DNA of 64,000 nt from Denitrobaculum tricleocarpae. Its GTDB lineage: Bacteria > Pseudomonadota > Alphaproteobacteria > Kiloniellales > Kiloniellaceae. A program made the translations under genes and the position numbers. A model generated the notes under the pieces. The model searched no databases. It was not told the DNA's origin and worked only from the letters and a program-made list of their open reading frames with translations. Positions 7,468-15,053 of the stretch are shown piece after piece (the stretch's first letter is position 1; every line of letters starts with the position of its first letter). The stretch covers positions 372,001 through 436,000 of the forward strand of contig NZ_ML660053.1 in NCBI RefSeq assembly GCF_007004665.1. Direction: 5' to 3'.

Positions 7468-8004
7468 ATGACTGATCCAGATAAGACTGCGACTCCTGAG
7501 CCAACATTGGGCCAAGTTTTGCGACGAGCCCGTGAGCAGAAAGGTATGCAACGGACCCGGCTTTCTGAGTTTTCAGGAATTAATGTGAACTCAATTGCTA
7601 GATACGAGCTGGCGGGTCAGGATGGTGGGAAGTATCCGCCCATGCAAAATGCAATAAAGCTCTGTTATCTACTCGACTTAGACCCCAGAACAATCTTTGA
7701 TAGTATGCTTTTTCATAGTGATTTTGAAGCAGATACTGGGTTTACGTTTCGTAATTATTTTTGGCAACAAGACTTCGCTTGCTTCCAAGTCGGTGAGGTG
7801 CCGGATGGTGTTGTCACCTCGGCCGTCGAACGTCGAATCACCGATGGGCTTTCTCAAATTGCAGATCGTCTGGAAAGGCTCGAAGCGAAAATGGAAAGCG
7901 GCCCGGATCAAAAAGACCCGAGCCGCCCATCTCAAGCCACCCGTAAAGCTGTTGGCGCAGCTTCGAAGACAACCCCTCTAAAGGAACGAAAGGAATCTTC
8001 ATGA
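7468..8004 (+). CDS. XRE-family regulator, first gene of the xis-int operon
   Basis: 178 residues. Residues 14-80 form a Cro/C1-type HTH (LGQVLRRAREQKGMQRTRLS, then NVNSIARYELAGQD). A middle segment with aromatic residues (FRNYFWQQDFACF) and a short coiled coil (about 128-145) precede a polar tail. The stop codon overlaps the start of the excisionase-like gene as ATGA at 8001-8004, so the two are coupled. An operator-like dyad lies just upstream. Inference: an autoregulated repressor or activator of the excision/integration genes. No peptidase domain of the LexA type is present. Confidence 0.75.
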   Translation: MTDPDKTATPEPTLGQVLRRAREQKGMQRTRLSEFSGINVNSIARYELAGQDGGKYPPMQNAIKLCYLLDLDPRTIFDSMLFHSDFEADTGFTFRNYFWQQDFACFQVGEVPDGVVTSAVERRITDGLSQIADRLERLEAKMESGPDQKDPSRPSQATRKAVGAASKTTPLKERKESS

Positions 8005-8342
8005 GTGATCTTAGCAGTCAAGAAAATAGCGTTGAAGATGCGAATGCGCAAGCTGCCGATCCGTTACTGACGCTCCAACAAGTCGCGGAGCGCCTTAGCG
8101 TTTGCTATGAGACAGCGCGTCTGATGGTCAAGCGTGGCGAGATAGCAAGCATCCGCCGGTCAGGTTGGGTTCGGGTCCCATTGACTGCCATTAACGATTT
8201 TCTGGAACATAACGCATGCCCCGCCCAAAACAGCCTCCACGTCTCGTCGAAATCAAAGGTCGGGAAAACTGGTACATCCGAGACGGTCGCGAAGTCGTTT
8301 CGACTGGCGCGACGGATCGGACGGAGGCCGAGCAATGCTTGA
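8001..8342 (+). CDS. Excisionase-like HTH protein
   Basis: 113 residues. Residues 22-70 carry a MerR/excisionase-type winged helix: LLTLQQVAERLSVCYETARL, then KRGEIASIRRSGWVRVPLTAINDFLEH. This build is usual for the recombination directionality factors and HTH_17 proteins placed directly before tyrosine integrases. The last 40 residues overlap the start of int by 127 bp in another frame and look like read-through rather than conserved domain. Inference: it bends attachment-site DNA and pushes the integrase toward excision. It could instead be a transcription factor of the operon. Confidence 0.75.
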   Translation: MSDLSSQENSVEDANAQAADPLLTLQQVAERLSVCYETARLMVKRGEIASIRRSGWVRVPLTAINDFLEHNACPAQNSLHVSSKSKVGKTGTSETVAKSFRLARRIGRRPSNA

Positions 8343-9334
8343 TCGACTACAACAACCACAAGGCTGCACCGGCCAGAACTGCGTCGATTTGGGAGCTCCT
8401 AGACAAGCGAATGGAGGATATGCGAGGCCGGGAAGTCGCTCGCGCCGACAACACCAGATCCTATCACAAGCATTTGTGTGGGCACTTTGGAAAGCTGAGA
8501 CCCGATCAGATCACCAGTGTCCACGTACATGCTTATTGGAAACTACGCGAAAAGCGGCCGGCCGCGTTGCGAGACGAATTGATCGAATTGCGGACGACTT
8601 TAAAATTCGCATTGGACAGTGGTTGGATCAACAGGGTGCCTCGGATCGATATCCCTGCGAAGAGACCACCTCGCTACCGCTTTATCACGAGAGAAGAAGC
8701 CGCTTCGCTTCTGTATGCGGCAGACCTGCCTCATCTCCGGGCCTTTATACTGATCGCCATGACTACCGGTGCCCGCAAGGGCGCTATCTTGGGGCTGACA
8801 TGGGACCGCGTGGATTTGGAGAATTGCCGAATCGACTTTCACGATCCGGAACGCCGGATGACCAAGAAAAGGCGTACCGTGGTTCCGATAGCAACAACCA
8901 CAGCAGAGGCCTTGGAATACCTCAGGCGGTGTGCTCAAACGCCTTTCGTAATCGAGTTTTTGGGCAAGCCCGTAAAGGATGTGAAGAAATCTTTCCAAAG
9001 GGCTTGCGAGAGCGCAAAGCTGAAGAACGTAACTCCGCACACGCTGAAGCACTCGGTAATTTCCTGGCTCGCGATGGATGGGTTCACGGTGGACGAGATT
9101 TCGGATATGACGGCGACCACGCGCGAGACCATCATAACTGTTTATCGAAAGTTCGACCCTGGATACCTTGCGCCAGTGGCAAAAAGCTTGGCTCCACCCG
9201 AAGGTATCGCAAACCAGTTTGCGAAACTGTCCCAGGAGCCAGAAAGCCAGAAACGGCAAAACTCGCAGGGTTCTCACGCTTTTTTGGTCGGGGAGAGAGG
9301 ATTCGAACCTCCGGCCCCTACGTCCCGAACGTAG
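8216..9334 (+). CDS. Tyrosine recombinase (integrase)
   Basis: 372 residues. The N-terminus ([17 protein letters not shown]) is that of phage-type integrases, followed by a SAM-like core-binding domain and a catalytic domain. Visible catalytic positions are R187 ([13 protein letters not shown]), H275 and K278 (HTLKHS, where most relatives have HxxR) and the nucleophile Y310 ([11 protein letters not shown]). The gene reads into the attachment site: the last residues ([15 protein letters not shown]) are translated from the antisense of tRNA-Pro and the stop is at 9332-9334. In the circular form the frame would instead continue beyond attP for ten residues (MTGKSRKTGK) before a stop. The start overlaps xis by 127 bp, and the N-terminal homology supports the ATG at 8216. 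Confidence 0.93.
9284..9329. repeat. Right attachment site (attR) inside tRNA-Pro
   Basis: 46 bp identical to 3853-3898. Here the sequence is part of an intact tRNA gene, so integration rebuilt the tRNA 3' end. It also encodes the last residues of the integrase on the opposite strand. Confidence 0.95.
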
Positions 9335-9361
9335 TGCTCTACCAGGCTGAGCTACTCCCCG
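9285..9361 (-). tRNA. tRNA-Pro (anticodon CGG)
   Basis: 77 nt with encoded CCA (complement of 9285-9287). The acceptor stem CGGGGAG pairs with CTCCCCG, followed by discriminator A. The anticodon stem CTACG/CGTAG encloses the loop TTCGGGA, so the anticodon is CGG, reading CCG. The T arm GGAGGTTCGAATCCTC is canonical. It is the integration target of the adjacent element. Confidence 0.96.
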
Positions 9362-9744
9362 GAGCCGCGGCGGTTATAGCTTGCCGCATTTCATTTGGCA
9401 ACGCCGCAATTCAGAGTTTTCAGCAGGATTCGAGCCTCCGATCGCAAAGACTTCGAGCCTGTGGCGCCACGAGCCGCGCAGATTCGGATGCGTGTGGTTC
9501 CAAAAAGGAACGTCGCCGAAATTAGGACGGGATTTCAATTGTTAACAGGCGTCGCTTTACCGCTCGCATGAAGCAGTGAGCCGTTTTGGGCTTGTGCTGC
9601 GCCATCGCAGTAAGATAGCGTTTGCGCCAAGGAAAAAAGTATCAATCAAATGATACAGCCGACTGGTGATGACGGACCACATAAAAGTCCGCACACCATT
9701 GTATTGGGGGCGGCCAAAAAAATGAAAATAGGGAGTGAATAATC
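9362..9744. promoter_or_regulatory. Upstream region of tRNA-Pro and of the DctPQM operon, with a GTATCA dyad
   Basis: No gene is seen. It must hold the tRNA-Pro promoter (leftward) and the TRAP operon promoter (rightward). A dyad GTATCA-N6-TGATAC at 9639-9656, about 90 bp before the dctP start, is a candidate site for a GntR-type or similar regulator. No regulator gene is adjacent. Confidence 0.45.
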
Positions 9745-10809
9745 ATGCATGTTCGAAGTCTACTTACCACCACTGCGTCCGTTTTAGCGCTTGGGGGATT
9801 TCTTGTTGCCGCGTCGGTGAACTCTGCGGCAGCTGCCGACAAACGGGTCAATTGGAAAATGGGCAGTGCATTCGGGAGTAAGCTGACCCAGCTCGGCACT
9901 CTGGGTGTCAGCCTTTCGGAAAAGGTCCAAAGAATCTCGGGTGGCAATATCCGTCTGAAATTCTTTGAGCCAAATGCGCTGGTCCCGCCACTTGAAATGT
10001 TCGACGCCATCTCCGCCGGTTCTTTGGATGCCGCCTGGTCGACATCGGGCTATTGGGTGGGCAAGAACGAAGCCTTTGCGATGTTCTCCGCCGTGCCCTT
10101 CGGGCCGAGTGCGGGTGAATACGGTGCCTGGATCTATTACGGCGGCGGCAAGGAGCTGATGGACGAACTCTATGCGCCGCACGGGATCAAATCGATCACC
10201 TGTGGCGTGATCGCCCCTGAAGCCTCCGGCTGGTTCCGCAAGGAGATCACGAGCACGGAAGATCTCAAGGGTCTGAAGATGCGGTTCTTTGGTCTTGGTG
10301 CCAAAGTAATGGAGAAAATGGGGGTCTCCACCCAGCTTCTCGCCGGCGGCGATATCTTCCCGGCACTGGAGCGCGGTTCGATCGACGCGACCGAATTCTC
10401 CATGCCGGCAATCGATCTGAACCTCGGCTTCTATCAGGTTGCCAAGCACTACTATTTCCCGGGTTGGCATCAGCAGTCCACGCTGTTCGAGCTGATGATG
10501 AACCGCGAAAAGTGGGATGCCCTGTCGGATCTGCAAAAAGCGCAGATCGAGACGGCCTGCGGCGACAACTTCCGCGAAGGTATGCTCGAAGGTGAAGCGA
10601 TCCAATTTAAAGCGCTTCAGGAACTGCAGAGCAAAGGCGTGACCATCCATCGTTGGGACCCCGCCGTTCTGGACGAACTTCGCGCGGCCTGGAACGAGGT
10701 GGCGAACGATCTCTCGGCCAGCAATCCCGATTTCAAGAAAGTCTGGGCCTCTCTGTCGGAGTTCCGTGAGAACTACAAGATCTGGAAAGACCTCGGTTAT
10801 TTGAACTAG
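9745..10809 (+). CDS. TRAP transporter substrate-binding protein (DctP family, TakP-like)
   Basis: 354 residues, exported to the periplasm. A signal peptide (MHVRSLLTTTASVLALGG and onward) is cleaved after about residue 31 (SAAAA/DK). The rest is a DctP-type receptor. The block DATEFSMPAIDLNLGFYQVA with YYFPGWHQQ is typical of the 2-oxo-acid/monocarboxylate branch that includes Rhodobacter TakP, so an organic acid ligand is likely; the exact ligand cannot be read. R171 and R173-like arginines in EDLKGLKMRFFG belong to the family's carboxylate-binding site. A GGGAG ribosome-binding site precedes the ATG. The small and large permease genes follow in order, with a 217-bp gap that may allow receptor overproduction. 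Confidence 0.9.
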   Translation: MHVRSLLTTTASVLALGGFLVAASVNSAAAADKRVNWKMGSAFGSKLTQLGTLGVSLSEKVQRISGGNIRLKFFEPNALVPPLEMFDAISAGSLDAAWSTSGYWVGKNEAFAMFSAVPFGPSAGEYGAWIYYGGGKELMDELYAPHGIKSITCGVIAPEASGWFRKEITSTEDLKGLKMRFFGLGAKVMEKMGVSTQLLAGGDIFPALERGSIDATEFSMPAIDLNLGFYQVAKHYYFPGWHQQSTLFELMMNREKWDALSDLQKAQIETACGDNFREGMLEGEAIQFKALQELQSKGVTIHRWDPAVLDELRAAWNEVANDLSASNPDFKKVWASLSEFRENYKIWKDLGYLN

Positions 10810-11026
10810 AACCGAGCCGCTTTTCTGAAGAGTGAAATGCCGGAGATGCAGACCCGCGTCTCCGGCGTGCTCTTCCAGCCGGGAAAGACAGGACGCTCTG
10901 AAAGAGCGGATCTGATTAGGGGCAGGTTTTGGTAATGCGGCAGATTACGTGCCGTGAGACCGGCACGCGTATTTCAACTGATGCATGAAGTGCGTGAAGC
11001 CGTTTCCGAGGGGAGCGTTACGCGGA

Positions 11027-11647
11027 ATGGAACAGCTGGTTAAAATCAGCGATTTTCTCGACAAAGTCATTACGAAGATAGCGAAGGTCGCGGCCTGGGC
11101 GGGCGTCGCCTTGATCCTTGTCACTATTTTTGACGTCGTGACACGCCGGTTCTTTGTCTTGGGATCGACCAAGCTGCAGGAGCTTGAGTGGCACTTCCAC
11201 ACCATTCTCTTCGCCTTTTGCCTTGGTTTTGCCTACCTCAAGGACTCGCACGTCCGCATCGACATCGTGCGGGAACGCTTAAGCGAGCGGACCCAATGGT
11301 GGATTGAGCTCTCTGGGTGTCTCTTCTTCCTGCTGCCCTACTGTGCGCTGGTGACTTACTTCGCGTACGACTTTACGGTGCGCTCGTTCCAGATCGGCGA
11401 GATCTCCGCCTCTGCGACCGGGTTGAGCCACCGCTGGATCATCAAGAGCGCCATTCCCATCGGCTTCGCGCTGCTGGGGCTCAGCGGCATCGTGATTACC
11501 CTCAGAAAAATCGTTGAACTCTTCGGGCCGCCTGACTTGCGGAAGAAGGTGCACGACACCGAAGAGCAAGAGGTCGAACACTTGGACGACATGACTGACA
11601 TTCCACGGCCGGCCGGGCCGGCGGGCACAGCCGGATCGGGCGGATAA
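11027..11647 (+). CDS. TRAP transporter small permease (DctQ)
   Basis: 206 residues. The frame is open to 10985, but ATG 11027 gives the usual N-terminus (MEQLVKISDFLDKV) with a GGGGAG site about 12 nt upstream. Four membrane helices are visible: about 20-42 (AAWAGVALILVTIFDVVTRR), 55-75, 93-115 and 140-160. The conserved DctQ motif with acidic and Trp/His residues (ELEWHFHTILFAF) lies in the second. The C-terminal 45 residues are polar and Pro/Gly-rich. It works with the DctM subunit that begins 6 bp after its stop and with the receptor encoded upstream, using a sodium or proton gradient for organic-acid uptake. Confidence 0.88.
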   Translation: MEQLVKISDFLDKVITKIAKVAAWAGVALILVTIFDVVTRRFFVLGSTKLQELEWHFHTILFAFCLGFAYLKDSHVRIDIVRERLSERTQWWIELSGCLFFLLPYCALVTYFAYDFTVRSFQIGEISASATGLSHRWIIKSAIPIGFALLGLSGIVITLRKIVELFGPPDLRKKVHDTEEQEVEHLDDMTDIPRPAGPAGTAGSGG

Positions 11648-11653
11648 GCGGCC

Positions 11654-13027
11654 ATGGAATACTTTTATTTTGAAGACTATCTGCCCCTGTTCATGTTCGT
11701 GGCTTTGGCTTGTCTGCTGTTCCTTGGTTATCCGGTGGCCTTCACCTTGGGCGGGATCGGGCTGGCGTTCGGTCTGATCGGGATGTACTGGGAAGTTTTC
11801 GAGTTCATCAACTACTTCAATATCGTACCGCGAATCTGGGGCGGGATTGCCGAAAATCTCATCCTGACAGCTGTGCCCATGTTCATCTTCATGGGCACCA
11901 TGTTGGAGCGCAGTGGCGTTGCCGCCGATCTCTTGCATTGTCTCCAGGTCTTGCTACGCCGGGTCCCGGGCGGCCTTGCTCTTTCGGTGACGTTGATGGG
12001 CACGATTATGGCGGCGACGACCGGCATCATCGGCGCGTCTGTGGTGATGATGACCCTGCTCGCGCTCGGGGTCATGTTGGATCAGAAATACGACAAGGCC
12101 CTGGCGACAGGAACGATTGCGGCATCCGGCACGCTGGGAATTCTAATTCCACCCTCGATCATGCTGGTCATTATGGCAGACCTTCTCGCGAGGTCCGTTG
12201 GCAATCTTTTTGTGGCCGCGATCGTGCCCGGTTTCATGTTGGCCGGGATGTACGTGCTTTACATCCTCGTGCGTTGCGGCCTGAAACCCTCCCTGGCGCC
12301 GCCTCTGTCCCATGATCAGGGACCGGAATCGGCCAGCGGTCTCGCCTTTATGGTCGCGCGCTCCTTTATTCCGCCGCTGTTCCTGGTGTTTCTGGTTCTG
12401 GGATCCATCGTTTTCGGCTGGGCCACGCCGACGGAGGCGGCTGGTGTAGGGGCAGGCGGCGCCGTCTTCCTCGCCTTGCTGAACCGAAAGTTGAGTTTCG
12501 GCGTCCTTAAAGACGTCGTCGAACGTTCGGCGCTGACTGGAGGAATGATCTTCGGGATTTTCCTGGGCGCGACCTGTTTTTCCTACGTCTTCCGGCAGCT
12601 TGGTGGAGACCACCTGGTTGTCTCGCTGGTTGATAGCCTGGGTCTGGGGTCCTGGGGGCTCCTGCTGCTTTTGATGGCGCTCACCTTCTTCCTGGGGTTC
12701 TTCTTCGACTGGATCGAAATCACCCTGATCGTATTACCGGTTTTCTCCCCCATCATCGCGGCGCTCGAATTCGGCGATCATGTCGACAAGTTCGAGGTGG
12801 TTTACTGGTTCGCCATCTTACTGGCGGTCAATTTGCAAACCTCGTTCCTGACCCCACCCTTCGGTTTTGCGCTGTTCTACATGAAAGGGGTCGCGCCTCC
12901 GAGCATCAAAATTCAGAATATCTACCGCGGCATTATCCCCTTCGTGATGATTCAATTGGTAGGTCTGGGGCTGGTGATGGCCTTTCCGGACCTGGCGCTC
13001 TGGCTGCCGAGGGTCATGTTGAATTGA
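11654..13027 (+). CDS. TRAP transporter large permease (DctM)
   Basis: 457 residues with about 12 membrane segments, the ion-coupled transport subunit. Family marks include FTLGGIGLAFGLIG near residue 30, the internal repeat with AVPMFIFMGTMLERSG, the discontinuous-helix segment ASGTLGILIPPSIMLVIMAD, and LQTSFLTPPFGFALFYMKGV near the end. The length is normal for DctM. It is the last gene of the operon; a strong bidirectional terminator lies about 90 bp downstream. Substrate range is set by the receptor gene upstream, probably a monocarboxylate or 2-oxo acid. Confidence 0.92.
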   Translation: MEYFYFEDYLPLFMFVALACLLFLGYPVAFTLGGIGLAFGLIGMYWEVFEFINYFNIVPRIWGGIAENLILTAVPMFIFMGTMLERSGVAADLLHCLQVLLRRVPGGLALSVTLMGTIMAATTGIIGASVVMMTLLALGVMLDQKYDKALATGTIAASGTLGILIPPSIMLVIMADLLARSVGNLFVAAIVPGFMLAGMYVLYILVRCGLKPSLAPPLSHDQGPESASGLAFMVARSFIPPLFLVFLVLGSIVFGWATPTEAAGVGAGGAVFLALLNRKLSFGVLKDVVERSALTGGMIFGIFLGATCFSYVFRQLGGDHLVVSLVDSLGLGSWGLLLLLMALTFFLGFFFDWIEITLIVLPVFSPIIAALEFGDHVDKFEVVYWFAILLAVNLQTSFLTPPFGFALFYMKGVAPPSIKIQNIYRGIIPFVMIQLVGLGLVMAFPDLALWLPRVMLN

Positions 13028-13113
13028 ACGATCGGGAAGGTGTCACGGACCTCCGTCATAGCGGCATCACGTGAGCGCGCCTGTCGACGACAGGCTCATC
13101 TAACGACAAAAGA

Positions 13114-13145
13114 AAACGGCGCAACCTATTTGGGTTGCGCCGTTT
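13114..13145. terminator. Bidirectional intrinsic terminator
   Basis: 13-bp perfect arms AAACGGCGCAACC and GGTTGCGCCGTTT with a 6-nt loop. A T-rich tail exists on the plus strand, and the A-rich left flank gives one on the minus strand. It separates the DctM gene from the convergent DUF2336 gene. Confidence 0.85.
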
Positions 13146-13178
13146 CCGTTTCGCCAGGTTTTACCGAGAGGAGGGATG

Positions 13179-14294
13179 TTACGCCGCGAATTGGTCCAGT
13201 TTGGACATGAGATACTCGAGATCGTCTTCGGTCATCTGGCTCGAGGGATCTTCAAACTGTGTGAGGACCCGCTCGAGGATCTTGTTGGTAAAGCGGAACC
13301 TGTCGTTGCTGAGGCCATCATAATCGGTCTCATTTACGAGTTCGACGCAGGCCCGAACGGCAGGCAGAAGAACGATGGGAAGTTGGGCCTTCTTATGGAT
13401 CGATTCCAGCCCCAGTTTGCCGCCGTCGTGAATAAGCTGACGGGCATTCTGGATCGGTATGTTGGCCAGCTCAGCCATGGCATACTCGAAGAATTTGATG
13501 TCACCCGTGCAGAGGGCTCGGAGTACGAGCGAGGAGGACAGGCGCTGGCTCCGGTGGAGCTGTCGAACCAGTTGGATCAGTTCGGCGTCGCTGGAGCCTT
13601 CCTTCAGAAGTGTGACGGTAGCGCGCTCGCGGGCCTGCAGAATGAGATTGTGAGCTTTATCCGACGGCAGGTCGTGGTTCTTGACCATGTAGTCCTGAAG
13701 CTGCTCGGTCAGTGCCGAGACGAGCTGTTCCGCGATTGCGGCGGGCAGGGTCGGGCGGCGTGCCATGGAGTCCGAAACAGCGTCGCTGTTCTTGTAATTG
13801 TCCATGACACGGGTAAGCGCTTTTTCGTTGAGATCGGCGCCCTCGTTCGAAACCAGACGTGCCACAGCCTTTTCGTTGCCCGTATCGATCAGGGCATCTG
13901 CGACCTTGGAAGACACTGTCGGACGCTGGGCGACCGCCATCTGTTTGGAAGAGTCGTCGCTGGCAACGATTTCAACCAGGTCTTCATCCGTCAGCACGTC
14001 CGAGAACTTCAGCACCGGCAGGGCCACCGAGTCGACATCGTTGGCCATGGCCAGGGCGACATCGTGAGGCAGATCGCGGCTCGTTTTCAGGTGATTCGCC
14101 AAGGTCTCACGGACCGAGAGTTCGACGTCTTTTACGAGCGAGCGGAAAATCTCTTCCGCGATCTCACGTTCCGCGTCGCCAAGTTCCTGGCTTGCGAACT
14201 GGCTGGCGATTTTTTCAGTCGTCTCGGCACGGACCTTCGGAGAAGGATCCGCCATCAACTTGGCGACGTCTGCTTGCGATAAGCTATTTGTCAT
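13179..14294 (-). CDS. DUF2336 family helical-repeat protein
   Basis: 371 residues from the ATG at 14294; upstream in-frame starts (ATG 14315, GTG 14318) would add 7-8 residues and cannot be excluded. The protein is built of helical HEAT-like repeats: PSPKVRAETTEKIA at the N-terminus, then repeated units such as KDVELSVRETLANHLKTSRD and AVAQRPTVSSKVADALIDTG. There is no signal peptide, membrane segment or catalytic motif. DUF2336 proteins are common in alphaproteobacteria, often near regulatory or cell-cycle genes, with no firm biochemical role. Likely a protein-interaction scaffold. It is a single gene ended by the shared terminator at 13114-13145. Confidence 0.85.
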   Translation of the reverse strand: MTNSLSQADVAKLMADPSPKVRAETTEKIASQFASQELGDAEREIAEEIFRSLVKDVELSVRETLANHLKTSRDLPHDVALAMANDVDSVALPVLKFSDVLTDEDLVEIVASDDSSKQMAVAQRPTVSSKVADALIDTGNEKAVARLVSNEGADLNEKALTRVMDNYKNSDAVSDSMARRPTLPAAIAEQLVSALTEQLQDYMVKNHDLPSDKAHNLILQARERATVTLLKEGSSDAELIQLVRQLHRSQRLSSSLVLRALCTGDIKFFEYAMAELANIPIQNARQLIHDGGKLGLESIHKKAQLPIVLLPAVRACVELVNETDYDGLSNDRFRFTNKILERVLTQFEDPSSQMTEDDLEYLMSKLDQFAA

Positions 14295-14606
14295 AGGCCC
14301 GATACCTGTAATCATCACTTCGCTTGTGAGTGGAAGCGGTCGCTCGACCGGTTCTGTACCTCGGTGCGAAAATCCAGTTTGACTATAGCGATGGGTCAGT
14401 TAAGGCATGTTTAACACCAGAGGAGGATTGCGCCTCGAGCCGGTGGTCGGGCGTGTGATTCACCCTCTAAACCTATGATCTGTGACCACATTCAGGTTTT
14501 CCGGCGAATCGACGAAAATCTGACAAACGCCACGGCACAGTTGATTTTTAACAACTATGCATTTGTTTTTATTAAAATTTTTCCAATGTGGTCTGAGCCG
14601 GTGCCC

Positions 14607-15038
14607 TTATTCGCCGCGTACCACCATCACCGACATTTTTGCGTGGCGGACAACCCGGGCCGCATTCGGTCCGAGCAGGTAGTCCTTGAGCTCAGGACGG
14701 TGCGACGACATCACGATCAGATCGGCTTTGCATTCGCCCGCAATCCGAAGAATTTCCTCGTAGATTGTCCCATGGCCGACAATGTGCTGGACCGTGAGGT
14801 CTTTCGGCACCTTTTCCGAGACATAGGCGTGGAGCTTTTCAGTGATGGTCTCTCGGGCCTTGGCCTCGTAGTCTTTAGGGAAGAACGAGCCGACCATGCT
14901 CATGCCGAAGTCCGGAATCACAGTCATGACATGGAGCGTACCGCCCGATGACTCTGCCTGCTGTACAGCGGCTTTCAGGGCTTTTTCCTGGCTCTCGACA
15001 TTATTCAGGTCGACAGCCAACAGGATGTCTTTAAACAT
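14607..15038 (-). CDS. Universal stress protein linked to a TRAP transporter
   Basis: 143 residues, one UspA domain. It begins MFKDILLAVDLNN and carries the nucleotide-binding region SSHRPELKDYLLGPNAARVV with GHGTIYEEIL before it. The G2xG9xG(S/T) signature is incomplete (LGPNAARVVRHA, lacking the later Gly-Ser), so ATP binding is uncertain. It lies 15 bp after the fused TRAP permease gene on the same strand. Universal stress proteins in this position, such as TeaD of Halomonas, bind nucleotide and tune the activity of the TRAP transporter. The same role is inferred here. Confidence 0.88.
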   Translation of the reverse strand: MFKDILLAVDLNNVESQEKALKAAVQQAESSGGTLHVMTVIPDFGMSMVGSFFPKDYEAKARETITEKLHAYVSEKVPKDLTVQHIVGHGTIYEEILRIAGECKADLIVMSSHRPELKDYLLGPNAARVVRHAKMSVMVVRGE

Positions 15039-15053
15039 AGCTAACTACTCCAG

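Larger units (their letters stand above)
3853..9329. mobile_element. 5.4 kb tRNA-Pro integrative element with a putative HUH Rep
   Basis: The segment is bounded by identical 46-bp direct repeats (3853-3898 and 9284-9329) that match the 3' part of a tRNA-Pro gene. Inside, all on the plus strand, are an HTH protein, a replication-initiator-like protein, a small membrane protein, two XRE regulators, an excisionase-like protein and, next to the intact tRNA, a tyrosine integrase. One unit is 5,431 bp. The middle (about 6.4-8.0 kb) is clearly AT-richer than the flanking chromosome. There is no relaxase of conjugative type, no coupling protein and no phage structural or Zot-like gene. It therefore looks like a small integrated plasmid or phage-satellite replicon that needs a helper for transfer. 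The class is inferred; the boundaries are seen directly. Confidence 0.9.

Noticed and set aside
8335-9525. 396-residue ORF overlapping the integrase in another frame and crossing the tRNA gene
   Set aside because: It runs through int and the tRNA-Pro gene and has no domain; int has its catalytic residues in frame.
13176-14282. 368-residue plus-strand ORF opposite the DUF2336 gene
   Set aside because: Near-perfect antisense shadow of a recognisable helical-repeat protein.
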